Positions 8,634-17,920 are shown, counted from the first letter of the stretch. The stretch: DNA of 64,000 bases from Pedobacter sp. W3I1 (GCF_030816015.1 NZ_JAUSXN010000001.1:4650001-4714000); one strand, 5' to 3'. A program made the numbers and translations. The notes: generated from the letters alone by a model not told the origin.

Positions 8634-8996
8634 ATGAAAAAAATATTAGTGGTTGATGATAATCAGGAAATACTGGAGCTTATAGAATTAGTTTTAGGAC
8701 TGGAAGGCTACCGGGTAAGTGGCTTAATGGATGCAAGTCATTTTAACCAGCGGATTACCGAATTTAAACCCGATTTAATTTTGCTGGATGTGATGCTTGG
8801 GGCCTTAGATGGAAGAGATCTTTGTAACCGGCTAAAAGCAGACCAGTTAACCTTACACATTCCGGTAATTATGATTTCGGCCAGTCATAACTTGAACGAT
8901 ACGGAAGGCAGTATTTGCCATCCCAACGATTTCATTGCCAAACCATTCGATATCAGCAATCTGATTAATAAAGTAAGTGCGCAGCTTGCTGCCTAA
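8634..8996 (+). CDS. Single-domain response regulator (CheY-like receiver)
   Basis: A stand-alone receiver domain of 120 residues: acidic pair in LVVDDNQE, phospho-acceptor in LILLDVMLG, Ser in MISASHN (place of the switch Ser/Thr) and Lys in IAKPFD. There is no output domain, so it must act through protein contacts or as a phosphorelay intermediate. An in-frame GTG at 8619 lies upstream, but the ATG at 8634 is preferred because the GGAG at 8619-8623 makes a ribosome site for it. No cognate kinase is adjacent. Confidence 0.87.
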   Translation: MKKILVVDDNQEILELIELVLGLEGYRVSGLMDASHFNQRITEFKPDLILLDVMLGALDGRDLCNRLKADQLTLHIPVIMISASHNLNDTEGSICHPNDFIAKPFDISNLINKVSAQLAA

Positions 8997-9003
8997 ACAA
9001 TTT

Positions 9004-9822
9004 TTAAGGTTTTGCGCTAAAATAATTGCTTAAGAACACGCTCTGAAATTTAATAGCATTGGCCCAATAATCCCAGTTATGTACACCGGGTCTGGTGGTA
9101 AAATCGTGAGGAATATTGTTATACAATAGCTCATCATGCAAACGTACATTCATTTTATAGAAAAAATCTTCGGTACCACATTCAATGGCAATGGCAAGTG
9201 CCCCAGGTTTAATGCGATAGATCATGTCAATTACACTGTTCTGTTTCCACCGTTCAGGAAATTCATCCTGTGTACCTAACCTTTTTGAGATATTCCACCC
9301 ATTTGGAAAAGGTTTAATATCTACCCCGCCGCTCATACTGCCCACGGCACCATAAACATCCTGATGTTTAATGGCCAGGTATAATGCACCATGACCGCCC
9401 ATACTCAAACCTGTAATACCCCTGCCCCTCTTTTCAGCAATGGTTTTATAATGTTCATCAATATAGCTAACCAACTCTTTAGCCACATAGGTTTCATATT
9501 TCCATTCAGAATCTACCGGACTATCGAAATACCAGCTGGTAACATTACCATCAGGGCAAACAATAATAAATTGATATTGATCGGCCAGGTTTTTAATCCC
9601 CGGTACTTTTTTGACCCATTCTGCATAGTTACCTCCAGCTCCGTGGAGCAGATAAACCACCGGAAAAGTTTTTCCAGTTTTATAGCTATCGGGCTTAATT
9701 ACTACCGCTTTAATATTTTTTCTCATCGATTTGCTATAGGTTAAAGCGGTGTCTACTTCAGCAGCACTTAAAACAGGACTAAACAAAAACAAACAGATGG
9801 CTATTAAAAAGCTATTTTTCAT
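9004..9822 (-). CDS. Secreted esterase, esterase-D/FrmB-like alpha/beta hydrolase
   Basis: A 272-residue protein with a signal peptide (about residues 1-20, cut after VLSAAE). The alpha/beta-hydrolase core has the oxyanion region VYLLHGAGGNYAEW and the nucleophile elbow GLSMGGHGAL. A likely catalytic Asp lies in the ECGTEDFFY region and His in RPGVHNWDYW. It belongs to the putative esterase group that includes FrmB, the mycolyl transferases and feruloyl esterases. Export fits hydrolysis of polysaccharide esters rather than formaldehyde detoxification; that is inference. Confidence 0.85.
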   Translation of the reverse strand: MKNSFLIAICLFLFSPVLSAAEVDTALTYSKSMRKNIKAVVIKPDSYKTGKTFPVVYLLHGAGGNYAEWVKKVPGIKNLADQYQFIIVCPDGNVTSWYFDSPVDSEWKYETYVAKELVSYIDEHYKTIAEKRGRGITGLSMGGHGALYLAIKHQDVYGAVGSMSGGVDIKPFPNGWNISKRLGTQDEFPERWKQNSVIDMIYRIKPGALAIAIECGTEDFFYKMNVRLHDELLYNNIPHDFTTRPGVHNWDYWANAIKFQSVFLSNYFSAKP

Positions 9823-10005
9823 GGGTAGTTTTTAATTATTAATATAATATGGTGTTAAATTTATAAAATAACCAGGTATTCTTTGCCATTTCTGCCAATT
9901 GAATTAAAAAATAATTATGCTCCGGTCATCTATTCCTGAAACAGCTAAAAAACTTTAAAACAATTTTGTTACCTTATGGTTGTTGAACGGTGAACCCATC
10001 TAAAA

Positions 10006-11100
10006 ATGCTTAAAAACTACCCATTTTACATTAAAGCGCCTGTAATTCTTTTAGGATTAGTAATTACAGTATTTATCATGAGTGTGCTGAGAGATATTCT
10101 TGTGCCACTTGCTTTCGCAGCACTGATTGCGATATTACTCAACCCACTTACCAATCGTTTCGAAAGAAAAATGCCTAAAATAGTCAGCATTATGCTCGCT
10201 ATGATTATCGGTATTGTGGTTATAGCTGTCATAGTCTATTTTCTATCCTCACAGGTAGCCCACTTTTTTGATGACCTGGACAGCATTAAACAGAAATTAT
10301 TACAACTGCTGGAAGAAATCAGAAATTGGCTCCGAACTACCTTTGGCATCTCCTCGCAAAAACAGATGCAAATGGTTAATGATGCGGCAAACGGCAGCAA
10401 AGCCTTAATTGGTCAAACCTTAAGCGGCTTAATGGGGGTACTCAGCGTGGTTTTCCTGATCCCGGTTTATACCTTCCTGATCTTACTGTACAAAACATTG
10501 ATCCTTAATTTTATTTATGAAGTGTTTTCGGAGGAGAATACACAAAAAGTTGCCGAGATTTTGGGCGAAACGAAAGCAGCAATCCAAAGCTATATTATCG
10601 GTTTATTGATCGAAACTTTTATTGTTGCAGTAATGAACTCTGCTGCCCTGCTCATTCTGGGTGTACAAAATGCCATCCTGATTGGCGTTATCGGGGCAAT
10701 ACTGAACCTGCTCCCTTACATTGGTGGCATTATTGCCATTGCCTTGCCTGTGTTAATGGCCACTTTAACCATGGATGGTTTTACTACCCAACTCTTAATT
10801 ATAGGTGCTTATGCGCTGATCCAGTTTATTGATAATAATATACTTGTGCCGCGCATTGTTTCGAGCAAGGTACAGATCAATGCCCTTATTTCTATCGTAA
10901 TTGTATTAATGGGTGCTGCACTTTGGGGCATACCCGGCATGTTCCTTTCCATTCCATTTATTGCGGTAATGAAAATCATCTTTGATCGGATTGATGGTCT
11001 TAAACCCTGGGGAAAATTGCTGGGTGATAATATCCCGACCGAACATATGGGGCAGGTGAAAAGGTTTAGAAGGAAGAAAAAGTTGGTTACGGACAATTAG
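10006..11100 (+). CDS. AI-2E/PerM-family membrane permease
   Basis: A 364-residue protein with the AI-2E transporter family layout: paired N-terminal helices (PVILLGLVITVFIMSVLRDILVPLAFA), an extramembrane coiled segment around 85-125 and five or so C-terminal helices. It has the conserved LNLLPYIGGIIA and NNILVPRIVSSKV motifs. Members move AI-2, sodium/protons or other small molecules; the substrate cannot be told from sequence. It appears to be a single-gene unit. Confidence 0.9.
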   Translation: MLKNYPFYIKAPVILLGLVITVFIMSVLRDILVPLAFAALIAILLNPLTNRFERKMPKIVSIMLAMIIGIVVIAVIVYFLSSQVAHFFDDLDSIKQKLLQLLEEIRNWLRTTFGISSQKQMQMVNDAANGSKALIGQTLSGLMGVLSVVFLIPVYTFLILLYKTLILNFIYEVFSEENTQKVAEILGETKAAIQSYIIGLLIETFIVAVMNSAALLILGVQNAILIGVIGAILNLLPYIGGIIAIALPVLMATLTMDGFTTQLLIIGAYALIQFIDNNILVPRIVSSKVQINALISIVIVLMGAALWGIPGMFLSIPFIAVMKIIFDRIDGLKPWGKLLGDNIPTEHMGQVKRFRRKKKLVTDN

Positions 11101-11732
11101 CATCTTTCAACACCCAGCCGATCATCTGAATACTGTCCGTGCCACTTAGACCCGATTGAAGTGAGCACGAAGCCGCAGGCAAAGTAAAACGGAAAGCGGG
11201 AACAAGCTTTGATCCCTTGCAACAAATTGCTCTCCTACCCTTCGACTCCGTTCAGGGGGACAACCGAATGGGAATTGCCAGACATGATCTTTTATGTTTT
11301 TTGAAAACGAACATTCAGTGGTCCTTCGGGAACAGCAGTCCCGTTATCCGCTTTATCCCGATAGAAAACCTGTGAAACAAGCAAGCACACTAAAACATAA
11401 CATGAACTAGTGCTTAAATCGGGATGTCCGCTACTACCGGGTTTATTAACAAAGTTAACTGCACAAACGGAGAATTCGATAAAAAATATCTCATTCATGC
11501 TAAACACCCAGCCTATAATCTTCTTACAGGCCGCGCCACCTAGACCAGATTGTAGTGAGCATCCCGATAATTCATCGGGATAAAACGGAAAGCGGGAGGA
11601 AACCCATATGTGTTGTACTGGCAGTGCTCTCCTAAATAATATTGAACTAGTAATGTATTTAAATTACCCCTCGACCCCGCTCAGGGTGACAACCGAATGG
11701 AAAAATCGCCAGACTTCAATAGAATGATCGTC
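11101..11732. repeat. Intergenic region with dispersed palindromic repeats
   Basis: Two related blocks, 11125-11275 and 11510-11700, share the order taga-cc-gatt-gagtgagc ... aaaacggaaagcggga ... ctcctacccttcgac-cc-cgttcaggg-gacaaccgaatgg. They belong to the same families as the repeats at 26.75, 39.6 and 63.85 kb. The 71-codon frame between 11292 and 11507 has no recognisable product. The region ends with the TC core that borders the IS110 element. Confidence 0.6.
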
Positions 11733-11806
11733 CTTTAGATTTGTTTTGATATTTTATTTAAGGATAATAACTATTTACTTTGCTTAAATTATAAATCAGA
11801 TTACCT

Positions 11807-11944
11807 AAAACGGTAGCGGCACATTAAAAGTTCGTCAAGGTTTTTATACCTATGAGATGATGCAATCCGCTACCGTTTTTTCCCTTAGTGACCAGATAAC
11901 AATTAGGGCAATACCCATTATTAAGGACTAGGATCGATGGGGTA
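11807..11944 (+). ncRNA. Predicted bridge RNA of the IS110 element
   Basis: A perfect 13-bp stem, AAAACGGTAGCGG (11807-11819) with CCGCTACCGTTTT (11867-11879), encloses a 47-nt loop. Within it TCGTCA (11832-11837) equals the left target strand and GAGATGA (11854-11860) is complementary to the right target TCATCTC. A second structure, CTTAGT (11884-11889) with ACTAGG (11927-11932), holds ATAACAAT (11896-11903), identical to the right end of the element (13020-13027). It also holds AAGGA (11923-11927), complementary to its left end TCCTT (11731-11735). These are the target and donor guides known from IS110 bridge RNAs. Transcription itself is inferred. Confidence 0.7.
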
Positions 11945-11982
11945 AAAATTAGGTAACCACTACAAACATAAAAAATAACAGG

Positions 11983-13005
11983 ATGATTGGCACTACAAAA
12001 TTTTTTATCGGGATTGATGTTTCCAAACCTTACTTCGATGTTGCATTGATGGCCGTTGTGAACCATGTAAAACAGGAGATAGCAACCGCACGGTTTGACA
12101 ACACAGCACCAGGGATAAAGCTATTTGAGAAGTGGTTGAAATCGCAGAAAACCACGTTCAATGAGGACTCCTTGATTGTCATAGAAAATACCGGGATCTA
12201 TCACCGTTTAATATGGACTTTCTGCAGCAACAGAAATCTGCCCATCCATATTGGCAATGCAGCCCATATCAAATGGAGCTTTGGGATAGCAAGGGGTAAA
12301 AATGATAAAATAGACAGCATACGTTTATGCAACTATGCATTTAAGGAAGCGGATGATCTAAAGGCGACAGCTGCCCTGGATCCCGAGCTGATGCTCCTGA
12401 AAGATCTGATATCAGCTCGGACAAAGCTGCTCAAACAAAGGTCTGGCATTAGCGTTTCGGTAAAAGAACTTGGTAATGTCAATGGTAAAGAACATCAGAA
12501 ACTGATTGAAAAAGCACTTAAAAATGCAATTGAGGGTATAGCCAAATCAATCAAGAACCTCGAAGATCAGATCAAAAAAATCATTACAGGAAACCAGGAT
12601 TTCAAGCAGAACTACAAATTATTGCTCAGTATCCCTGGGATAGGGCATGTTACAGCAGTATACCTGATTGGCTGCACGGGAAATTTTGCAGGGCGGCCCA
12701 GCGGAAAAGAACTGGCCTGTTATGCAGGGGTTGCTCCATTTGAACACAGCAGTGGTATAAGTATCAAAGGTAAATCCAAGGTACACCGGATGGCCAATAA
12801 AGAACTTAAAAGATTGCTGCATATGTGTGCATTATCTCTAATTCAACACAATCAGGAATTCAAGACATATTACAATAGAAAAAAGGATGAAGGGAAGCAC
12901 AGCATGAGCATAATTAATGCCGTTAGAAACAAGATAGCATTAAGAGTTGCTGCAGTTATAAAAAATCAAGCTAGCTATAAAAATAATTATAATATAGCTG
13001 CTTAA
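11983..13005 (+). CDS. IS110-family transposase (DEDD recombinase)
   Basis: A 340-residue intact transposase. The N-terminal DEDD (RuvC-like) domain shows FIGIDVSK (Asp12), VIENTGIY (Glu near 68) and NDKIDSIRL (acidic pair near 105-108). A coiled region follows at 150-205. The C-terminal transposase_20 domain has LLSIPGIGHVTA and YAGVAPFEHSSGISIKG, whose Ser is the predicted catalytic nucleophile. It is preceded by a non-coding left end with a bridge-RNA-like structure, which places it in the IS110 rather than the IS1111 subgroup. All key residues are present, so the element may be active. Confidence 0.93.
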   Translation: MIGTTKFFIGIDVSKPYFDVALMAVVNHVKQEIATARFDNTAPGIKLFEKWLKSQKTTFNEDSLIVIENTGIYHRLIWTFCSNRNLPIHIGNAAHIKWSFGIARGKNDKIDSIRLCNYAFKEADDLKATAALDPELMLLKDLISARTKLLKQRSGISVSVKELGNVNGKEHQKLIEKALKNAIEGIAKSIKNLEDQIKKIITGNQDFKQNYKLLLSIPGIGHVTAVYLIGCTGNFAGRPSGKELACYAGVAPFEHSSGISIKGKSKVHRMANKELKRLLHMCALSLIQHNQEFKTYYNRKKDEGKHSMSIINAVRNKIALRVAAVIKNQASYKNNYNIAA

Positions 13006-13026
13006 AATTTGTTTTTATCATAACAA

Positions 13027-13305
13027 TCATCTCGACCGAAGCACAGCGGAGTGGAGATCTTTGAACTATGCTATTGAAATCGAATTTGAAGATTTTGCTT
13101 CGCCGAGCCTTCGGGTTCTCGACTACGGTCGAAATGACGACACTTCTAATCGGCTCACCTCTTTTAAATTCTCCTGTAATAGATTTTTATACCATAAATT
13201 ACCCCTCGGGGTAACAATCCCTTGGTTACCAATCATACAAGTAAAATATTTGAGGAAATGCACATCAATTGTAAATTTTACTACTTTTGATTTATTCTCA
13301 TCAAC
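13027..13305. repeat. Dispersed palindromic repeat flanking the IS
   Basis: From about 13029 to 13142 a palindromic element runs from catctcgaccgaagcacagcggagtggagatct to ctcgactacggtcgaaatgacgac; its left edge is where the IS is inserted. An 82-codon frame over this element is a shadow. A possible -7 box TACTTTTG lies at 13282-13289 just before the SGNH gene. Confidence 0.65.
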
Positions 13306-14499
13306 ATGAAACGAATCTCACTTCTTTGCCTGACGCTATTGTTTACAGCAATAATTTTCAAAGGCTTTGCCCAAAACAAGTTACAATCTTCCTCGTTTAT
13401 TACTTTTAATGGCTATAGCTCTACCATAGCTGAAAAGTTTGGAAAAAGCGAAGCGGTAACCGTTGCCTTTTTAGGTGGATCGATTACCAATATGGAAGGC
13501 TGGCGTGGAATGGTATGTAGCTATTTGACCAAAATATATCCACAAACAAAGTTCAGGTTTATTAACGCAGGCATTCCATCATTGGGCAGTTTGCCGCACG
13601 CATTCCGGCTTCAACGCGATGTACTCGACAGTGCAAAAATTGATCTCTTGTTTGTAGAATCGGCTGTTAACGACCATGTCAACAAAACAGCAGAGCAAAC
13701 GCAACGCCGGGCTTTGGAGGGCATTATCAGACACACGTTAAGTAAAAATCCGAAAACAGATATCGTAATGATGGCTTTTGCTGATGAAGATAAAAATGAT
13801 GATTTTAATAAGGGTAAAATCCCTACCGAAGTAAAAGTACACAGCGATTTAGCTGAATATTATCATTTGCCATTTATTAACCTTGCTTTAGAAATTGATA
13901 AACGTATAGCCAATGGCGAATTTACCTGGGCAGCTGATTTTAAAAACCTGCATCCTTCGCCCTTTGGTCAACATCTTTATTTCAATACGATAAAAATTTA
14001 TCTGGAAGAAAATCAGAAAAACGCAAGCAAGAAAGCTTCGACAAGTCTTCCTAAAATCATTGATAAATTTGCTTATACCAAAGGACAGTATATCAGTATT
14101 AATGCTGCCGAAAACCTAAATACTTTTAGCATAAACAAAAACTGGAAGCCAACTGACGGACTGGAAGGAAGGCCAGGTTTTGTTAATATCCCAGTACTCG
14201 AAAGCAGCACAAGGAATAGCACCTTCGATCTGATTTTTAAAGGCAATGCTGTGGGCATTGCTATATTATCAGGTCCGGATGCCGGAGCACTCCACTACCG
14301 TATAGATGATGAAGAAGAAAAAATGATCGACCTGTATACGGAGTGGAGCTCGAGTCTACATTTGCCTTGGTATCTGTTACTCGGCGATCAACTGACTAAC
14401 GGTACGCATAAATTAAGTGTACGGATCAGCGATCAGCACAATTTAAAATCAACAGGTTATGCTTGCCGTATTGCTTACTTTTTAGCAAACTCAAATTAA
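13306..14499 (+). CDS. Secreted SGNH/GDSL-family hydrolase
   Basis: A 397-residue protein with a signal peptide (cut after GFAQ, about residue 22). The N-terminal half has the SGNH blocks: FLGGSIT (block I Ser, with GGS instead of GDS), NAGIPSLGS (block II Gly), VESAVNDH (block III Asn) and NLHPSPFGQHLY (block V His). The family hydrolyses ester bonds, often acetyl groups on sugars. The C-terminal 150 residues look like an all-beta domain of the kind attached to carbohydrate esterases. It is probably a polysaccharide deacetylase or esterase acting in the periplasm or outside. Confidence 0.85.
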   Translation: MKRISLLCLTLLFTAIIFKGFAQNKLQSSSFITFNGYSSTIAEKFGKSEAVTVAFLGGSITNMEGWRGMVCSYLTKIYPQTKFRFINAGIPSLGSLPHAFRLQRDVLDSAKIDLLFVESAVNDHVNKTAEQTQRRALEGIIRHTLSKNPKTDIVMMAFADEDKNDDFNKGKIPTEVKVHSDLAEYYHLPFINLALEIDKRIANGEFTWAADFKNLHPSPFGQHLYFNTIKIYLEENQKNASKKASTSLPKIIDKFAYTKGQYISINAAENLNTFSINKNWKPTDGLEGRPGFVNIPVLESSTRNSTFDLIFKGNAVGIAILSGPDAGALHYRIDDEEEKMIDLYTEWSSSLHLPWYLLLGDQLTNGTHKLSVRISDQHNLKSTGYACRIAYFLANSN

Positions 14500-14690
14500 T
14501 TTCAACCGATATTTTTTCATTTTAATGCGAATCTCATATCGTCCCCGCTTGAAACGGGGATGAACGAAAAAAGTGATTTTATCACCATTAGATTTCGCCT
14601 TTGAAACATCAATCCACTAATCACTATTGTAAACGTGTGTTAAATCTTTGAGACTATCGAAATAGATTTCTAATCTGTAAATAAGCGTTC

Positions 14691-14698
14691 TATATTTG
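14691..14698 (+). promoter_or_regulatory. Likely -7 promoter element for the lipoprotein gene
   Basis: TATATTTG matches the Bacteroidota -7 consensus, but the -33 region (ttct, 19-20 bp upstream) is weak. It would give a leader of about 70 nt before the ATG at 14773. Confidence 0.45.
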
Positions 14699-14772
14699 CC
14701 AGTACTTAATCGATTTAGTTTAGTTCATTCAAACAATATTGATTCTCGATTGCTTATAAACAAAATCATCTC

Positions 14773-15294
14773 ATGAAAAACATCAAATTAATTGTCCCAG
14801 CACTATTATTATTATTCTCTGCCTGCAGCGAGGCCACAAGAAATACCGCTAACACCAAAAGCGATAGCATAACACAAACAGGCACTGCCAGCAGAACTGA
14901 TTCCCTGGAAGCCAAAATCAAAGTAAATGGCAATGTAGCCGTGGGCGATCCATTAATGTTAAGATTTGTGGTATACAATAATTCTGATACCACTAAAAGT
15001 TTTTGCATCTGGCATACGCCCTTTGAACCGTTAATGAGTAGTTATTTAAGCATCACCAATGAAAAAGGAGAAGAAGCTCAATACAAAGGTGCAATGGCCA
15101 AAAGGATGATGCCTCCGCCTGCATCCAGCTATTCTACAGTAAAACCTGGTGATAGCCTGGTTGCTAACGCCGATCTGTTAAAGGCTTATGACCTGAAAAA
15201 AGGATCGAGCTATAAAGTAGTTTACACTGGTGAGAATATGAGCGGACTGGTATCCAGAGATACCATTACCTTTGTTTATACTGAATTACACTAG
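14773..15294 (+). CDS. Lipoprotein with a domain like the M35 metalloendopeptidase propeptide
   Basis: A 173-residue lipoprotein: signal peptide with lipobox LFSAC (Cys18), a low-complexity Ser/Thr linker to about 42, then one all-beta domain. The domain pattern is LEAKIKVNGNVAVGDPLML, WHTPFEPL, a YKGAMAKR stretch, ASSYSTVKPGDSL and a LLKAYDLKKGSSYKVVY ending. This order strongly recalls the N-terminal pro-domain of peptidyl-Lys/deuterolysin metalloendopeptidases (NTPLEG ... Y.G..VKR..P...DY..L.PG.S ... YD). No HExxH protease follows, so it is a stand-alone form. A role as an inhibitor or binding protein is inference. Confidence 0.7.
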   Translation: MKNIKLIVPALLLLFSACSEATRNTANTKSDSITQTGTASRTDSLEAKIKVNGNVAVGDPLMLRFVVYNNSDTTKSFCIWHTPFEPLMSSYLSITNEKGEEAQYKGAMAKRMMPPPASSYSTVKPGDSLVANADLLKAYDLKKGSSYKVVYTGENMSGLVSRDTITFVYTELH

Positions 15295-15523
15295 CAAAAG
15301 GGCATAATTACGCCACATTATAGTTTTTAACTACAGATGCACACTGATAAATACAGATCGTACTGATATAAGAGTGCATCGTTTTTACCTTGCGAAAACT
15401 GGAATACGTTGTGGTTAGTGATATACCTGTCGTGGTATTTCACCCCCTAATTTGTCGCATTTACACTTTCTGAGTTGTTAAAGTTCCCATAACTTTATTG
15501 AACAAATTTAAACAAATAAAAAA

Positions 15524-15943
15524 ATGGAAAATAGCACATCAATCACTGTAGAAACAACCGTAAATGCACCTGTAGAAAAAGTTTGGGAATTCTGGAACAA
15601 TCCCGATCACATCACTAAATGGAGCTTTGCTTCGCCCGATTGGCATACCCCTTTTTCAGAAAACGATTTAAAAGTTGGCGGTAAATTTAAAAGCACCATG
15701 GCGGCAAAAGATGGCAGCATGAGTTTTGATTTTGGCGGAACCTATACCACCGTTGACCAGAATAAAAAAATCGAATATACCATGGAAGATGGCAGAAAAG
15801 TGAGTATCGTTTTTGATTCACTAAGCGAGCAAACCAGGGTAACCGAAACTTTCGATGCCGAATCGACCAACCCTATCGAAATGCAACGTGGTGGATGGCA
15901 GGCCATTCTGGATAATTTTAAAAGCTATACCGAAGAATCGTAA
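15524..15943 (+). CDS. SRPBCC/AHSA1-family protein (START-like fold)
   Basis: A 139-residue protein with the typical start of the Activator of Hsp90 ATPase homologue 1-like family: VETTVNAPVEKVWEFWNNP, then ITKWSFASPDWH, DLKVGGKF and a final GGWQAILDNFKSYTE. The fold is a deep hydrophobic cup that binds small apolar ligands. Cytoplasmic; ligand and role unknown. It stands alone, with repeats after it. Confidence 0.9.
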   Translation: MENSTSITVETTVNAPVEKVWEFWNNPDHITKWSFASPDWHTPFSENDLKVGGKFKSTMAAKDGSMSFDFGGTYTTVDQNKKIEYTMEDGRKVSIVFDSLSEQTRVTETFDAESTNPIEMQRGGWQAILDNFKSYTEES

Positions 15944-16468
15944 ACACCTTGTTAATAACGTCTTGCGAGATAACAAGTCTGGACAGGCTATCATTGCAGA
16001 TTCCAATAGAAAATTCGTCATTGCGAGGTACGAAGCAATCTTAAAGCGCTCGCTACTAACGATAGTTGTAAGATTGCTTTGTCGGCTGAAAAAGCCTCCT
16101 CGCAATGACGATTCCTCGTCGCCACATAGCACTAAAAATCCGCTGTCACTAATATTCATTTTTATGATACAGCCCTCTTGTTATTTTTAACCTGAGTTCG
16201 ATAATTAAATACTGATTTGATTATCTAACTCAGTTTTGGGTTAAGTCGGTCGTCACCCTGAATTTATTTCAGGGTCTTTCCTGCCAAAAAAGATGCTGAA
16301 ACAAGTTCAGCATGACGATGGGGTTAGGAATAAATCTTGTCTGATAGTTATTTTTACAATACAATAATCGAACTCAGGTTTTTAGCAACAGAAATTGTCC
16401 CTTTTTAACCCTTAAGTAACAATTCGATTATTATTTGATTCGCATAATTATTGATTTGAACCGAATAC
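15944..16468. repeat. Intergenic region with two palindromic repeats
   Basis: A first element (16014-16108) has arms cgtcattgcgaggtacgaag and ctcctcgcaatgacg around aagcaatctt/aagattgctt. A second (16251-16318) has two hairpins, ccctgaatttatttcaggg and gctgaaacaagttcagc, bounded by cgtca and tgacg. The open frames on both strands here are shadows. Confidence 0.7.
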
Positions 16469-16497
16469 TTTGATATTGCCGCCATAATTTACATTTG
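16469..16497 (+). promoter_or_regulatory. Promoter of the RND efflux operon
   Basis: -33 TTTG (16469-16472), a 17-bp spacer and -7 TACATTTG (16490-16497). The RNA would start only about 12-15 nt before the ATG at 16516, which also argues against the in-frame TTG at 16495 as start codon. Confidence 0.65.
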
Positions 16498-16515
16498 CCG
16501 TGTAAATTATACACT

Positions 16516-17907
16516 ATGCCTCGTATATCTTTATTTTATCTTTCGTTATTCTTATTTATCAGTCTATCCATCGGCGTAAGCGCACAAACGCTGAGTTTAA
16601 AGCAAGCTGTGAACACCGCATTAAGCAATTACGGCACCATTAAAGCCAAAGATAATTACGCAAACGCATCCAAATCATCTATCCAACAAGCCAAAAGGGA
16701 GTATTTGCCCAATTTTAGTCTCAGTGCCCAACAAGATTATGGAACCATTAATGGCCAAAATGGTCCACAATATGGTTTAGGTGGTTTAGGAACTGCTTCC
16801 TCTGGTCCTTCGTTAGATAAACAGAACTGGAATGCCGCATTTGGCGGGTTGTATCTGGCTAACGTAAACTGGGATTTCTTCACTTTTGGAAAAATCAGGG
16901 AACGCATTAAAATTGCCGACGCCACTTACCAAAGAGACAAAAATGACCTGGAACAGGAAAAATTCCAACAGGAAATCCGTGTTTCTGCAGCATATTTAAA
17001 TTTGCTTGCTGCGCAAAGGTTAAGCAAATCGCAACAGAAAAATCTCGACCGTGCTATTACCTTTAAAAATACGGCCGTAGTCAGGGCCAAAAATGGATTA
17101 ACGGCAGGGGTAGATTCTTCTTTCGCAAAAGCTGAAGTTTCTAACGCTAAAATCGCTTTAACAAAAGCTAAAGATCTGGAACAGGAACAAGCCAACCGTT
17201 TGGGCGTTTTAATGGGATTAACCGCAACATCATACGAATTAGATACCGCTTCAATTACGCGTATCCCTGGCAATCTGCTCGAAGATACAGTGATCAAAAG
17301 CTCACATCCACTGTTAAAGTTTTACCAAAACCGTGTTGATGTTAGCCAGCAACAAGTTAATTATTTCAAAAAACTATACTACCCTACGTTTAGCTTATTC
17401 GGTGTAATGCAGGGCCGTGGTTCGGGTTTTAGTCCAGGTTATGCCTTAGATCAGGCTGCTTATTCAACCAGTTATGCTGATGGTATAAACCCTACCCGCG
17501 GAAACTATTTGATTGGCATAGGAATGACCTGGAACCTGTCAACCTTACTTAAAAATCGTCCGCAGGTACGTGCGCAGGAATACATTAGTCAGGGTTTAAA
17601 GGAAGAATACAACCTTATTGATCAGCAGTTGAAAGCACAATTAGCCCTTGCCGAAACTAAATTAACCAATGCTTTGGCCAATTACAGGGAAGCACCCATC
17701 CAGGTAAAAGCAGCATCCGATGCCTATCTACAAAAAAACACTTTATACAAAAACGGACTCACCACTTTGGTAGATCTTACACAGGCACTTTTTACCTTAA
17801 ACCGGGCCGAAACCGATCGGGATATTGCCTTTACCAATGTTTGGCAGGCTTTGTTGCTAAAATCAGCAGCGCTTGGCAATTACGACATATTTATCAACGA
17901 ATTTTAA
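16516..17907 (+). CDS. TolC-family outer-membrane efflux protein
   Basis: A 463-residue outer-membrane factor. A signal peptide (cut after SVSAQ-like GVSAQ) precedes two OEP repeats, starting LSLKQAVNTALSNYGTIKAK and near residue 280 in the second half, with long alpha-hairpin segments rich in Ala/Gln. It forms the trimeric exit duct of a tripartite pump. The RND pump gene follows after 13 bp and the adaptor after that, so all three parts are in one operon. The start at 16516 is chosen because the upstream TTG lies in the promoter. Confidence 0.92.
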   Translation: MPRISLFYLSLFLFISLSIGVSAQTLSLKQAVNTALSNYGTIKAKDNYANASKSSIQQAKREYLPNFSLSAQQDYGTINGQNGPQYGLGGLGTASSGPSLDKQNWNAAFGGLYLANVNWDFFTFGKIRERIKIADATYQRDKNDLEQEKFQQEIRVSAAYLNLLAAQRLSKSQQKNLDRAITFKNTAVVRAKNGLTAGVDSSFAKAEVSNAKIALTKAKDLEQEQANRLGVLMGLTATSYELDTASITRIPGNLLEDTVIKSSHPLLKFYQNRVDVSQQQVNYFKKLYYPTFSLFGVMQGRGSGFSPGYALDQAAYSTSYADGINPTRGNYLIGIGMTWNLSTLLKNRPQVRAQEYISQGLKEEYNLIDQQLKAQLALAETKLTNALANYREAPIQVKAASDAYLQKNTLYKNGLTTLVDLTQALFTLNRAETDRDIAFTNVWQALLLKSAALGNYDIFINEF

Positions 17908-17920
17908 TCTGGGTATATAA

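Larger units (their letters stand above)
11733..13026 (+). mobile_element. IS110-family insertion sequence with bridge RNA
   Basis: Ends were placed by reading the two junctions. Left flank ...gaatgatcg-TC joins ctttagattt; right end ...atcataacaa-TC joins atctcgaccg. Removing the element and one TC leaves gatcgTCatctcgaccg, a member of the dispersed palindromic family (compare the minus strand of 7531-7548). The element has no inverted terminal repeats, as expected for IS110. It is about 1.3 kb and holds a 250-bp non-coding left end followed by one transposase gene. Confidence 0.8.

Noticed and set aside
13061-13309. 82-codon frame before the SGNH gene
   Set aside because: It lies over a palindromic repeat and ends on the start of a clear signal-peptide protein.
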